A stretch of 64,000 nucleotides of DNA, taken from contig NZ_JACORU010000002.1 of the NCBI RefSeq assembly GCF_014297445.1, positions 1-64,000 of the forward strand, read 5' to 3'. Positions 45,185 to 52,931 of this stretch are shown piece after piece. Position 1 is the stretch's first letter; each line of letters opens with the position of its first letter. Position numbers and translations under genes: made by a program. Source of the stretch: Ramlibacter albus. GTDB taxonomy: Bacteria; Pseudomonadota; Gammaproteobacteria; Burkholderiales; Burkholderiaceae_C. The notes under the pieces were generated by a model. The model worked only from the letters and a program-made list of their open reading frames with translations. It did no database searches and had not been told where the DNA came from.

Positions 45185-45430
45185 GTGTCGACCCAACTGA
45201 CAGTGAAGGGGCAGGTGACCATCCCCAAGCGCATCCGCGACGAGCTGGGGCTCGCGCCCGGCACGTCTGTCGACTTCGCCGTGAACCGCGAAGGGGACGT
45301 CGTGCTGCACAAGGTGGCGCCGGCGCGCGGGAAGTCGCGCAAGGCGCCTGCCGATCGCTTCGAAGCAGCGCGCGGCAAGGCCGATGTGAAATGGCGCACG
45401 CAGGACCTCATGGCGCTCCTGCGTGGCTGA
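45185..45430 (+). CDS. AbrB/MazE-type antitoxin
   Basis: This 81-residue protein starts at GTG with GGAGC upstream. The swapped-hairpin DNA-binding signature is clear: STQLTVKGQVTIPKRIRDEL, then GLAPGTSVDFAVNREGD. The C-terminal 30 residues (DRFEAARGKADVKWRTQD) would wrap the toxin. It overlaps the toxin gene by 8 bases, the classic arrangement for autoregulated toxin-antitoxin operons. It probably represses its own promoter, for which TAGAAT at 45150-45155 is a likely -10. Confidence 0.86.
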   Translation: MSTQLTVKGQVTIPKRIRDELGLAPGTSVDFAVNREGDVVLHKVAPARGKSRKAPADRFEAARGKADVKWRTQDLMALLRG

Positions 45431-45857
45431 GCGCCCGCGGCTCGCGGCCGGCGGCACGGTGCTGGTCGACACGAACGTCCTGGTCGACGTATTCGAGAAC
45501 GACCCGGACTGGGCCGAGTGGTCCCTGGCGCAGTTGCGTGCCCAGGCCCAGGTCCACCGCCTCGTGATCAACCCCGTCATCTACTCCGAACTTTCGCTCG
45601 CGTTCAGCATGGTCGAAGTCCTCGACGACGTGCTGGCCGCCCTGGAACTGCCCGTCGAGCAGATCTCCCGGCCGGCGCTGTTCCTGGCCGGCAAGGCTTT
45701 CCTCAAATATCGCCGCCAGGGCGGCAACAAGGTGAACGTCCTGGCCGACTTCTTCATCGGTGCGCAGGCCGCGGTGGAGGGCTGGGCCGTGCTGACGCGG
45801 GACGTGCGGCGCTACGAGAGCTACTTCCCCACGGTGAGGCTCGTCGCGCCTGATTGA
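45423..45857 (+). CDS. vapC: PIN-domain toxin (VapC family)
   Basis: A 144-residue PIN-domain ribonuclease that starts at GTG inside the antitoxin gene. Acidic active-site residues are visible in VLVDTNVLVDVFEND, the Glu in NPVIYSELSLAF, and Asp in VNVLADFFIGAQA with a final RDVRRYESYFP. VapC toxins cleave initiator tRNA or rRNA when free of antitoxin. With the upstream AbrB-like gene it forms an apparently intact type II module. A decayed second module of the same kind lies at 47423-47704. Confidence 0.88.
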   Translation: MAERPRLAAGGTVLVDTNVLVDVFENDPDWAEWSLAQLRAQAQVHRLVINPVIYSELSLAFSMVEVLDDVLAALELPVEQISRPALFLAGKAFLKYRRQGGNKVNVLADFFIGAQAAVEGWAVLTRDVRRYESYFPTVRLVAPD

Positions 45858-45930
45858 CGGCAAGGCGGGTGCATCCGATGATGGCCGCCGCCCGTATAGA
45901 CGGCATCCCATCACGAGGAAGGGGCGCGAC

Positions 45931-47361
45931 ATGACCGCGATCACACCCAGCGAAACCCGAGCCGTCGCCGCACCGGGCCGCCTGCGCGGCTACCACAGCG
46001 GCGCGCGCGAGATCGACGAAGCGTCGGTGGAGGTGCGCGGCGAGTTGCCTGGCTGGCTGCGCGGCGGGTTGCTGCTCAACGGGCCGGCGCTGTGGGACCT
46101 CCCCGAGGGCGGCTACAAGCACTGGTTCGACGGGCTGGCGATGATGCATCGCGTGAGCATCGATGCCAACGGCGTGCGCTACCGCAGCCGCTTCCAGCAG
46201 ACGGCGGACTACCGGGCGAGCGTTGCGGCCCGCAAGCCGGCGCTGCCCGGCTTCGCCACGCCGGACCCGCTGGGCTTCTTCGGCCGCATCGGCAAGGAGC
46301 GCATCACGGACAACACCGCCGTGGCCATGGCGCGCATCGGCGGGCAATGGGTGGCGCAGACGGAGACGCCGTTCGTGACGGCCTTCGACCCCGTGACGCT
46401 GGAGACGCAGGGCCATGTGAACTTCACCGACAAGGAGAAGCTGCACCTGATGTCCGCGCACGGCATCAACGACGCCGACGGCAACTACTGGAACGTCGGC
46501 GTGGAGCTCGGGCCGAAGTGCACGTACAAGGTGTTCCGCGTGCGGCCCGGCAGCCTGCAGCGCGAGGTGGTGGGCCGCTGGACCGTGCCGAAGTCCGGCT
46601 ACCTGCACGCACTGGCGCTCACGCCCACGCACGTGCTGGTGTGGGAGACCGCGCTGCGCGCGCAGCCGCTGAAATTCATCTTCACCGGCAACTCCTACAT
46701 CGACAATTTCACGTGGACGCCCGAAGCCGGCTCGCGCATCGTGGCCGTGTCGCGGGCGGACGGCAGCATCCGCAGCTGGGATGTGCCGCCGATGGTGGCC
46801 TTTCACGCCGTGCAGGCCTATGACGACGGCACGGACATCGTGCTGGAGCTGTGCAACACCGAGCCGTCGATCTTCGGCATGCTCACGCTCGAGCGGCTGC
46901 GGGGCGGCAAGCCATTGGACGTCGTCGCGTCGATCGCGCGCTACCGGCTGCAGGCGGGCAAGGGGAGCGCCGAGCCGGAGGTGTTCGTGCCCGACGTCGA
47001 CCTGCCCATGGTGCACGGCGCTTACTGGACCAACAAGCGCGCGCGGTATGCGTGGCTGGCCGGCGCCGACCCGCAGCGCCGCAACCCGTCGCTGGACCGC
47101 ACCGTGAAAGTGGACCTCGACGCGAAGCAGGTGTGCGGCACCTACCAGCGGCCGAATGCCGCGCAGCTGGAGCCGCTGTTCGTCGACTGGCCGGGCTCGA
47201 CCGAGGAGGAGGACGGTGTGCTGCTCGTGCCGACCCTCGCGGACGACGACACCGGCTCCGTGGTTGCGGTGGTGGACCCGGCTTCGATGCAGGCGAGGGC
47301 GACGCTGCACCTGCCGCAGGTGGTGCCGTTCGGCTTCCACGCGGCGTGGGACGCGGCTTGA
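45931..47361 (+). CDS. Carotenoid oxygenase (carotenoid/stilbene cleavage dioxygenase)
   Basis: This 476-residue protein has GGAAGG upstream. The seven-bladed propeller family is recognised by HWFDGLAMMHRV and by the four iron-binding His residues in LMSAHGINDADG, SGYLHALALTP, VAFHAVQAYDDG and the C-terminal FGFHAAWDAA. All four are present, so it should be active. Family members cleave carotenoids, apocarotenoids or lignostilbenes with Fe(II) and O2. No carotenoid-synthesis genes are nearby, which favours a lignin-derived stilbene or imported apocarotenoid substrate. The gene is flanked by intact and remnant toxin-antitoxin loci. Confidence 0.87.
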   Translation: MTAITPSETRAVAAPGRLRGYHSGAREIDEASVEVRGELPGWLRGGLLLNGPALWDLPEGGYKHWFDGLAMMHRVSIDANGVRYRSRFQQTADYRASVAARKPALPGFATPDPLGFFGRIGKERITDNTAVAMARIGGQWVAQTETPFVTAFDPVTLETQGHVNFTDKEKLHLMSAHGINDADGNYWNVGVELGPKCTYKVFRVRPGSLQREVVGRWTVPKSGYLHALALTPTHVLVWETALRAQPLKFIFTGNSYIDNFTWTPEAGSRIVAVSRADGSIRSWDVPPMVAFHAVQAYDDGTDIVLELCNTEPSIFGMLTLERLRGGKPLDVVASIARYRLQAGKGSAEPEVFVPDVDLPMVHGAYWTNKRARYAWLAGADPQRRNPSLDRTVKVDLDAKQVCGTYQRPNAAQLEPLFVDWPGSTEEEDGVLLVPTLADDDTGSVVAVVDPASMQARATLHLPQVVPFGFHAAWDAA

Positions 47362-47422
47362 AGCGGGCGGCGCTGCTGCTTCTCCTCGCGTGCGGTATCG
47401 CCGCCGCCGCGCAGGCGCCCGG
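47358..47422 (+). pseudogene. N-terminal remnant of a secreted protein gene
   Basis: A TTG overlapping the carotenoid oxygenase stop codon opens LKRAALLLLLACGIAAAAQA, an excellent signal peptide (possible lipobox LLAC). The frame continues into out-of-register antitoxin sequence after about 22 codons and ends near 47488. It looks like the start of a gene that once followed the oxygenase and was cut by a deletion or insertion. Confidence 0.45.
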
Positions 47423-47572
47423 ATATTCATCGAAGTCGAACCCGGCCGGTTCGAGATCGTCGCTGCCACGCGCGACGTTTCTGAACTGAAGGGTCTGTTC
47501 GGCAAGCGCAAGCGCGTCTCGATCGCGGCCATGAACGCCGCAATAGCGGCGCGCGGCTCGTCGGCGCGGTGA
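47423..47572 (+). pseudogene. C-terminal remnant of an AbrB-type antitoxin gene
   Basis: About 49 codons encode IFIEVEPGRFEIVAATRDVS, then LKGLFGKRKRVSIAAMNAAI and a terminal AARGSSAR. This matches the back half of AbrB/MazE antitoxins, in which KG-x2-x-KP-x-VS-IEDMNAAIA precedes the stop. The N-terminal DNA-binding hairpin is missing: upstream sequence in this frame is unrelated. The stop overlaps the toxin start (GTGA), the usual coupling. Confidence 0.65.
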
Positions 47573-47704
47573 TCGGCCTCGACACCAACGTTCTCGCGCG
47601 CTACATCGCGCAGGACGACCCGAAGCAATCGCCCAAGGCGAACAAGCTGATCGATTCGCTGTCGGTCGATGAGCCTGGGTTCGTTTCCACTGTCGCCCTG
47701 GTCG
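47569..47704 (+). pseudogene. N-terminal remnant of a PIN-domain toxin gene
   Basis: The frame from GTG 47569 encodes IGLDTNVLARYIAQDDPKQS, then SPKANKLIDSL and DEPGFVSTVALV, the first 45 residues of a typical VapC toxin with the catalytic Asp in LDTNVL. After about 47704 the similarity stops and the frame runs into the 3' end of mfd on the opposite strand. About two thirds of the toxin is gone, so it is inactive. Confidence 0.68.
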
Positions 47705-47734
47705 ACGGAACACTGCGTCGCGCGCTCCAGGCTC

Positions 47735-50700
47735 CTAGGCCGGCTCCGCAACCTTCGGCGTCCCCAGCGACCGCAGCACGTCCCGCACCATCTGCGCCCG
47801 GTCCTTGACCTCGACGAGCGACTTCTCGATGCGCAACTTGTCGTTGCCGGCCAGCTTGATGTGCTTGTTCTTCTGCACCAGCTGGATGATGGCCAGCGGC
47901 TCCACCGGCGGGTTATGATTGAAGGCGATGTTGATCACCGTCGGCGCGGCGTCGACCTTCACCACGCCATAGGGACGCGCCAGCACGCGCAGCCGGTGCA
48001 CGTCGATCAGCGTCTGCGCCTGCGGCGGCAGCTTGCCGAAGCGGTCGACGATCTCCTCGAGCAAGCGGTCGATCTGGTCCTCGTTCTTCGCGGTCGCAAG
48101 CTTCTTGTAGAACGACAGGCGCAGGTGCACGTCGCCGCAATAGTCGTCGGGGAGCAGGGCGGGCGCATGCAGGTTGATCTCGGTCGTGACCGACAGCGGC
48201 GCCAGCAGGTCCGGCTCCTTGCCGGCCTTGAGCGACTTCACCGCTTCGGACAGCATCTCGTTGTAAAGCTGGAAGCCGACCTCCAGCATGTTGCCGCTCT
48301 GGTTCTCGCCGAGCACCTCGCCCGCGCCGCGGATCTCGAGGTCGTGCATCGCGAGGTAGAAGCCGGAGCCGAGCTCCTCCATCTGCTGGATCGCTTCGAG
48401 GCGCTGCGCGGCCTGTTTGGTCAGGCCCTCGACGTCGGGGACCATGAGGTAGGCATACGCCTGGTGGTGCGAGCGGCCGACGCGCCCGCGCAGCTGGTGC
48501 AGCTGCGCCAGCCCGAACTTGTCGGCGCGCGCGATCACGATGGTGTTGGCCGTCGGCACGTCGATGCCGGTCTCGATGATCGTGGAGCACAGCAGCACGT
48601 TGAAGCGCTGCGCCACGAAGTCGCGCATGACATGCTCCAGCTGCCGCTCGGGCATCTGGCCGTGCGCGACGGCGATGCGCGCCTCGGGCAGCAGCTGCTC
48701 CAGCGACTGCCTGCGGTTCTCGATGGTCTCCACCTCGTTGTGCAGGAAGTAGACCTGGCCGCCGCGCTTGAGCTCGCGCAGCACGGCCTCGCGGATCACG
48801 CCGCTGCCTTCATTGCGGACGAACGTCTTGATCGCCAGGCGCCGCTGCGGCGCGGTGGCAATGACGGAGAGGTCGCGCAGGCCTTCGAGCGCCATGCCCA
48901 GCGTGCGCGGGATCGGCGTCGCCGTGAGCGTGAGCACGTCGACTTCCGCGCGCATCGCCTTGATCGCTTCCTTGTGGCGCACGCCGAAGCGGTGCTCCTC
49001 GTCGATGATCAAGAGGCCCAGGTTCTTGAACTTCGTGGACTGGGACAGCAGCTTGTGCGTGCCGACCACGATGTCGATGCTGCCGTCCTCCAGACCCTTC
49101 AGCGCGGCGTTGATCTCCTTGGTGGAGCGGAAGCGGCTCATCTCCGCCACCTTCACCGGCCACTTGGAGAAGCGGTCCACCAGCGTCTGGTAATGCTGCT
49201 CCGCCAGCAGCGTGGTCGGCGCGAGGAAAGCCACCTGCTTGCCGCCGGTGACCGCGATGAACGCCGCGCGCAGCGCCACCTCGGTCTTGCCGAAGCCCAC
49301 GTCGCCGCACACGAGGCGGTCCATCGGGTGCGGCGACACCATGTCCTGGATGACAGCGTGGATGGCCGCGTTCTGGTCCGGCGTCTCCTCGAAGCCGAAG
49401 TCGTTGGCGAACTGCTCGTAGTCCTGCGGCGTGAAGCGGAAGGCGTGGCCTTGCCGCGCGGCGCGGCGCGCGTACAGGTTCAACAACTCGGCCGCGGTGT
49501 CGCGCACCTGCTCGGCCGCCTTGCGCTTGGCCTTCTCCCACTGGCCCGAACCCAGCTTGTGCAGCGGCGCCTCGTCCGCGCCCACGCCGGTGTAGCGGCT
49601 GATCAAATGCAGCTGGCTCACCGGCACGTACAGCGTCGCCTTGTCGGCGTACTGCAGGTGCAGGAACTCGGTGTTGCCCTGGCCGAGGTCGAGGTTCACG
49701 AGGCCCTGGTAGCGGCCGATTCCGTGCGCGGCATGCACGACGGGGTCGCCGATGTTCAGCTCCGACAGGTCCTTGATCAGCGCATCGACGTCGCTGACCT
49801 GCTCCTGCTTCTTGCGCCGGCGCGTGGTGGGCGTGGCGGCGAAGAGCTCGGTCTCGGTGATGAAGTCGATCGCCTGCTCGACCCAGCTGAAGCCGGTGGC
49901 CAGCGGCGCGCTCGCGATGCCGATCTTTTCTTCGGACGCCTGGAACTCGGTGAGCGTGTCGAACGAAGGGGGCGCCAGGTGGCTCGCGCGCAGGAAGTCC
50001 AGCAGGCTCTCGCGCCGGCCTTCGCTTTCGGCGAGCAGCAGCAACCGGTGCTGCGTGTTCGCGGCGTACTGCTTCAGGCGCGCGAGCGGGTCTTCCGCGC
50101 CGCGCACCACCGACACGTCGTCGAGCTTGGCGAACCACGGGTTGTGGTCCACGTCCTCCACGCCCGCGCGCAACGCGAGCTGCGCGTGCGAGTTCGCGCG
50201 CGTGTAGAACTGCTCGGCGGAGAGGAAGAGCGCATCGGGCGGCAGCACGGGCCGCTCGGGGTCGCCCTGCACGAGGCGGTAGCGGTCCTTCGTGTCCTGC
50301 CAGAAGCGCTGGAACGCGGGCTCCAGGTCGCCGTGCAACACCACGGTCGCGTCTTCGCCGAAGTAGTCGAACACCGTGGCCGGCTCTTCGAAGAACAGCG
50401 GCAGGTAGTACTCGATGCCCGCCGTGGCCACGCCGTTGCCCATGTCCTTGTAGATGCGGCTCTTGGTCGGGTCGCCCTCCAGCAGCTCGCGCCAGCGGCT
50501 GCGGAACTTGGCGCGCGCGTCGTCGTCCATCGGGAACTCGCGGCCGGGCAGGAGGCGAACCTCGGGCACCGGAAACAGGCTGCGCTGCGAGTCGGGGTCG
50601 AAGGTGCGGATCGAATCGACCTCATCGTCGAACAGGTCCACGCGGTAGGGCACCGTCGAGCCCATCGGGTACAGGTCGATGAGGCCGCCGCGCACCGCGT

Positions 50701-51181
50701 ACTCACCGGGGCTGACCACTTGCGTGACGTGGTTGTAGCCGGCGAGCGTCAGCTGGGCCTTCAGCCGCGCCTCGTCGAGCTTTTGCCGCACCGCAAAGTG
50801 GAAGGTGTAGCGCGCGAGGAAACTCGGCGGTGCGACGCGGTAGAGCGCGGTGGTGGCAGGGACCACCACGACATCGGCTTCACGCTGCAGGATGCGCCAC
50901 AGTGTCGCGAGGCGTTCGCTGATGAGGTCCTGGTGCGGCGAAAACTGGTCGTACGGCAGCGTTTCCCAGTCGGGGAAGAGCGCGCAGCGCAAGTCGGGCG
51001 CGAAAAATGCAATCTCTTCGAGCAGCCGCTGCGCGTCCGTGGCGTCGGCCGCGATGATGGCCGTCAACTTCTTCTGCTGCTTGTCGCGCTCGCCGAGGCG
51101 CGAAAGCAACAGCGCGTCGGCTGAACCCACGGGGCGGGGCAGGGTAAAGCGTTTGCCGGGGGAAAGCTTGGGGAGTTCCAT
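47735..51181 (-). CDS. mfd: Transcription-repair coupling factor
   Basis: A 1148-residue protein of full family length. The UvrB-like N-terminal module is recognised by FPDWETLPYDQFSPHQ. The RNA-polymerase-interacting CarD-like domain starts at LNIGDPVVHAAHGIGRYQG. The SF2 translocase has Walker A CGDVGFGKTEVALRAA near 627 and DEEHRFG near 729, with TATPIPRTL and the motif VI QLRGRVGRS. A TRCF C-terminal domain begins at PDDYCGDVHLRLSFYKKL. It removes RNA polymerase stalled at DNA lesions and recruits UvrA. It is divergent from ispD. Confidence 0.96.
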   Translation of the reverse strand: MELPKLSPGKRFTLPRPVGSADALLLSRLGERDKQQKKLTAIIAADATDAQRLLEEIAFFAPDLRCALFPDWETLPYDQFSPHQDLISERLATLWRILQREADVVVVPATTALYRVAPPSFLARYTFHFAVRQKLDEARLKAQLTLAGYNHVTQVVSPGEYAVRGGLIDLYPMGSTVPYRVDLFDDEVDSIRTFDPDSQRSLFPVPEVRLLPGREFPMDDDARAKFRSRWRELLEGDPTKSRIYKDMGNGVATAGIEYYLPLFFEEPATVFDYFGEDATVVLHGDLEPAFQRFWQDTKDRYRLVQGDPERPVLPPDALFLSAEQFYTRANSHAQLALRAGVEDVDHNPWFAKLDDVSVVRGAEDPLARLKQYAANTQHRLLLLAESEGRRESLLDFLRASHLAPPSFDTLTEFQASEEKIGIASAPLATGFSWVEQAIDFITETELFAATPTTRRRKKQEQVSDVDALIKDLSELNIGDPVVHAAHGIGRYQGLVNLDLGQGNTEFLHLQYADKATLYVPVSQLHLISRYTGVGADEAPLHKLGSGQWEKAKRKAAEQVRDTAAELLNLYARRAARQGHAFRFTPQDYEQFANDFGFEETPDQNAAIHAVIQDMVSPHPMDRLVCGDVGFGKTEVALRAAFIAVTGGKQVAFLAPTTLLAEQHYQTLVDRFSKWPVKVAEMSRFRSTKEINAALKGLEDGSIDIVVGTHKLLSQSTKFKNLGLLIIDEEHRFGVRHKEAIKAMRAEVDVLTLTATPIPRTLGMALEGLRDLSVIATAPQRRLAIKTFVRNEGSGVIREAVLRELKRGGQVYFLHNEVETIENRRQSLEQLLPEARIAVAHGQMPERQLEHVMRDFVAQRFNVLLCSTIIETGIDVPTANTIVIARADKFGLAQLHQLRGRVGRSHHQAYAYLMVPDVEGLTKQAAQRLEAIQQMEELGSGFYLAMHDLEIRGAGEVLGENQSGNMLEVGFQLYNEMLSEAVKSLKAGKEPDLLAPLSVTTEINLHAPALLPDDYCGDVHLRLSFYKKLATAKNEDQIDRLLEEIVDRFGKLPPQAQTLIDVHRLRVLARPYGVVKVDAAPTVINIAFNHNPPVEPLAIIQLVQKNKHIKLAGNDKLRIEKSLVEVKDRAQMVRDVLRSLGTPKVAEPA

Positions 51182-51230
51182 GAAAATGCAAACACCCCTC
51201 GGCCAACTGGCGGGGGGTGTGCAGCGATTC

Positions 51231-51236
51231 TAGAAT
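51231..51236 (+). promoter_or_regulatory. Putative -10 element of ispD
   Basis: TAGAAT at 51231-51236 is close to the sigma70 -10 consensus and sits 12 bases before the ispD ATG at 51249. A convincing -35 at 17 bases is not present. The element is in the 67-base gap between divergent mfd and ispD. Confidence 0.4.
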
Positions 51237-51248
51237 GGCTTGAAAGAT

Positions 51249-51944
51249 ATGGTGGACTCAGCAACGAATTCCCGTTTCTTCGCGCTCATCCCGTGCGCGG
51301 GGCACGGCACGCGCGCCGGCACCACCGGCCCGAAGCAATATGAACGGGTCGCCGGCCAGCCCATGGTGTGGCACACGCTGTCGGCGTTCGCGGGCGTCAA
51401 GCGCATCGCGCGCACGTTGGTGGTGGTGGCCGAGGGCGACGGCTTCTTCGAGCGAAACCCCAGTACGTCGGCGCTCGTCGTGCCGGTGGGCGGTGCCACG
51501 CGCGCGCAAAGCGTGGCCAACGGCCTGCGCGAGCTGCGCCGCGTCGGCGCGGTCGACAACGACTGGGTGCTGGTGCACGACGCCGCGCGCTGCCTCATCA
51601 CGCCCGATTTGATCAACCGCCTCATCGACGCCTGCGTGGGCGACGAGGTCGGCGGCTTGCTCGCGCACCCGCTGCCGGACACGCTGAAGGTGGAACGTGA
51701 CGGCCGCGCGGTGGAGACGATCGAGCGCAATGGCAAGTGGCTGGCGCAGACCCCGCAGATGTTCCGCCTGGGCATGCTGCGGCATGCGCTTGAGGGCGCG
51801 GGCGACAGCGCCACCGACGAAGCCAGCGCCATCGAGAAGATGGGGCTCAAGCCCCTGCTCGTGGAGGCCGGGGCGCACAACTTCAAGGTGACTTACCCGG
51901 ACGACTTCGCGATGGCCGAGGCCGTGTTGAAGTCGCGCCGCTAG
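51249..51944 (+). CDS. ispD: 2-C-methyl-D-erythritol 4-phosphate cytidylyltransferase
   Basis: This protein of about 231 residues has the CTP-binding glycine-rich loop [13 protein letters not shown] with the active-site Lys in [10 protein letters not shown], the substrate segment [28 protein letters not shown] and the C-terminal [17 protein letters not shown]. It makes CDP-methylerythritol in the non-mevalonate isoprenoid pathway. The first loop has Cys-Ala-Gly-His in place of the more usual Ala-Ala-Gly-x. A TTG at 51240 is an alternative start. ispF follows after 2 bases, forming the standard ispD-ispF pair. Confidence 0.93.
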   Translation: MVDSATNSRFFALIPCAGHGTRAGTTGPKQYERVAGQPMVWHTLSAFAGVKRIARTLVVVAEGDGFFERNPSTSALVVPVGGATRAQSVANGLRELRRVGAVDNDWVLVHDAARCLITPDLINRLIDACVGDEVGGLLAHPLPDTLKVERDGRAVETIERNGKWLAQTPQMFRLGMLRHALEGAGDSATDEASAIEKMGLKPLLVEAGAHNFKVTYPDDFAMAEAVLKSRR

Positions 51945-51946
51945 CC

Positions 51947-52429
51947 ATGCAGCTGCGTATTGGCGAAGGCTGGGATGTCCACGCGCTCGTCCCGGGGCGC
52001 AAGCTGGTGCTGGGGGGCGTGGAGATCCCGTTCGACAAGGGGCTGCTCGGTCACTCCGACGCGGACGCCTTGCTGCATGCCATCACGGACGCGCTCTTCG
52101 GCGGGGCCGGCCTGGGGGATATCGGCCGGCACTTCCCGGACACCGACGAAAGCTTCCGCGGGGCCGATTCGATGGCCCTGCTCGTGGAAGCGGCGCGACG
52201 GATAGGGGAAAACGGCTGGCAAATCGCCAACGTGGACAGTACGATCATCGCGCAGGCGCCGAAACTGGCGCCGCACATCCCCGCGATGCGCGCCAGGATC
52301 GCGCAGGCGCTGGGCCTGCAGGAGGCACAGGTGAACGTGAAAGCGAAGACGGCGGAGAAACTGGGGCCCGTGGGCCAGGGCCAGGGCATCGAAGCGAGAG
52401 CGGTAGTCTTGCTCCACGGCCGTGCGTGA
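51947..52429 (+). CDS. ispF: 2-C-methyl-D-erythritol 2,4-cyclodiphosphate synthase
   Basis: This 160-residue trimeric enzyme has metal ligands in GEGWDVHAL (Asp10, His12) and [19 protein letters not shown]. It also has the family signature [13 protein letters not shown] and the C-terminal [15 protein letters not shown]. It converts CDP-ME 2-phosphate to the cyclic diphosphate MEcPP in the isoprenoid pathway. Gly9 and Trp9-region residues (EGWDVH) vary slightly from the common GHGYDVH. It is cotranscribed with ispD, and the next gene overlaps its end by 8 bases. Confidence 0.95.
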   Translation: MQLRIGEGWDVHALVPGRKLVLGGVEIPFDKGLLGHSDADALLHAITDALFGGAGLGDIGRHFPDTDESFRGADSMALLVEAARRIGENGWQIANVDSTIIAQAPKLAPHIPAMRARIAQALGLQEAQVNVKAKTAEKLGPVGQGQGIEARAVVLLHGRA

Positions 52430-52844
52430 GGCCACCGCCGAAGGGCGGATCTTCATCGCGGTGGGCGCGGCACTGTTCGCGCTGCTTTGTGCCGTGGCCG
52501 TGAGCGCGAGCACGATGGATGGCGCCATCGGCGAGCTGGCGTCCCCGCGGCGTTGGGTGCTCGTCGCTTTCGGCTTGGGCATCAACCTGGGCACGCTGGC
52601 GTTGATGCGCCAGTTCGTCGCGCCGAAGTCGCTGGCCGTGCTGGCGATTTTCGTGGTGCTGGTCGTCGTGTCGCTCGCCTCCGGCTTCCGCTGGATGCAG
52701 GTGCAGGTGCCCATCGCTTTCTGGCTGGGCGACATCCTCGTGATGGCCGTGTGCTGCCTCGTCGTGGTGGTGCGTGCGGCCCGGAAGCGCGCGATGCAGC
52801 CCGACGTGCAATCGAGCTTCCTCGCGTCGCGCCTCTGGAAATGA
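52422..52844 (+). CDS. Small integral membrane protein of unknown function
   Basis: A 140-residue protein that starts at GTG inside ispF. Four helices are visible ([79 protein letters not shown]). A basic C-terminal tail ([16 protein letters not shown]) faces the cytoplasm. I do not recognise the family. Coupling to ispF suggests at least coexpression with isoprenoid synthesis but does not prove a shared role. Confidence 0.68.
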   Translation: MREATAEGRIFIAVGAALFALLCAVAVSASTMDGAIGELASPRRWVLVAFGLGINLGTLALMRQFVAPKSLAVLAIFVVLVVVSLASGFRWMQVQVPIAFWLGDILVMAVCCLVVVVRAARKRAMQPDVQSSFLASRLWK

Positions 52845-52849
52845 ACTGT

Positions 52850-52931
52850 TAGCCCCCACGCTCCCCGCTTCGCGAGGATCGCTGCCCCCCGAGGGGGCTG
52901 TTTCGCCTTGGGGCGGCCCGGCGGCGAAACG
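52850..52931. repeat. Hairpin-rich spacer between convergent genes
   Basis: This 80-base stretch between the stops of the membrane protein gene and the kinase gene contains CCGCTTCGCG, a strong hairpin (GCCCCC then GGGGGC around CGA at 52883-52897), and GCCTTGGGGCGGCCCGGCGGC. It resembles interspersed palindromic units that I associate with Comamonadaceae intergenic regions and probably acts as a bidirectional terminator. The family assignment is from memory and should be checked by genome-wide copy number. Confidence 0.55.

Noticed and set aside
47669..51124. An 1151-codon open frame opposite mfd
   Set aside because: It mirrors mfd almost exactly, is His/Arg/Val-rich without recognisable motifs, and mfd is unmistakable.
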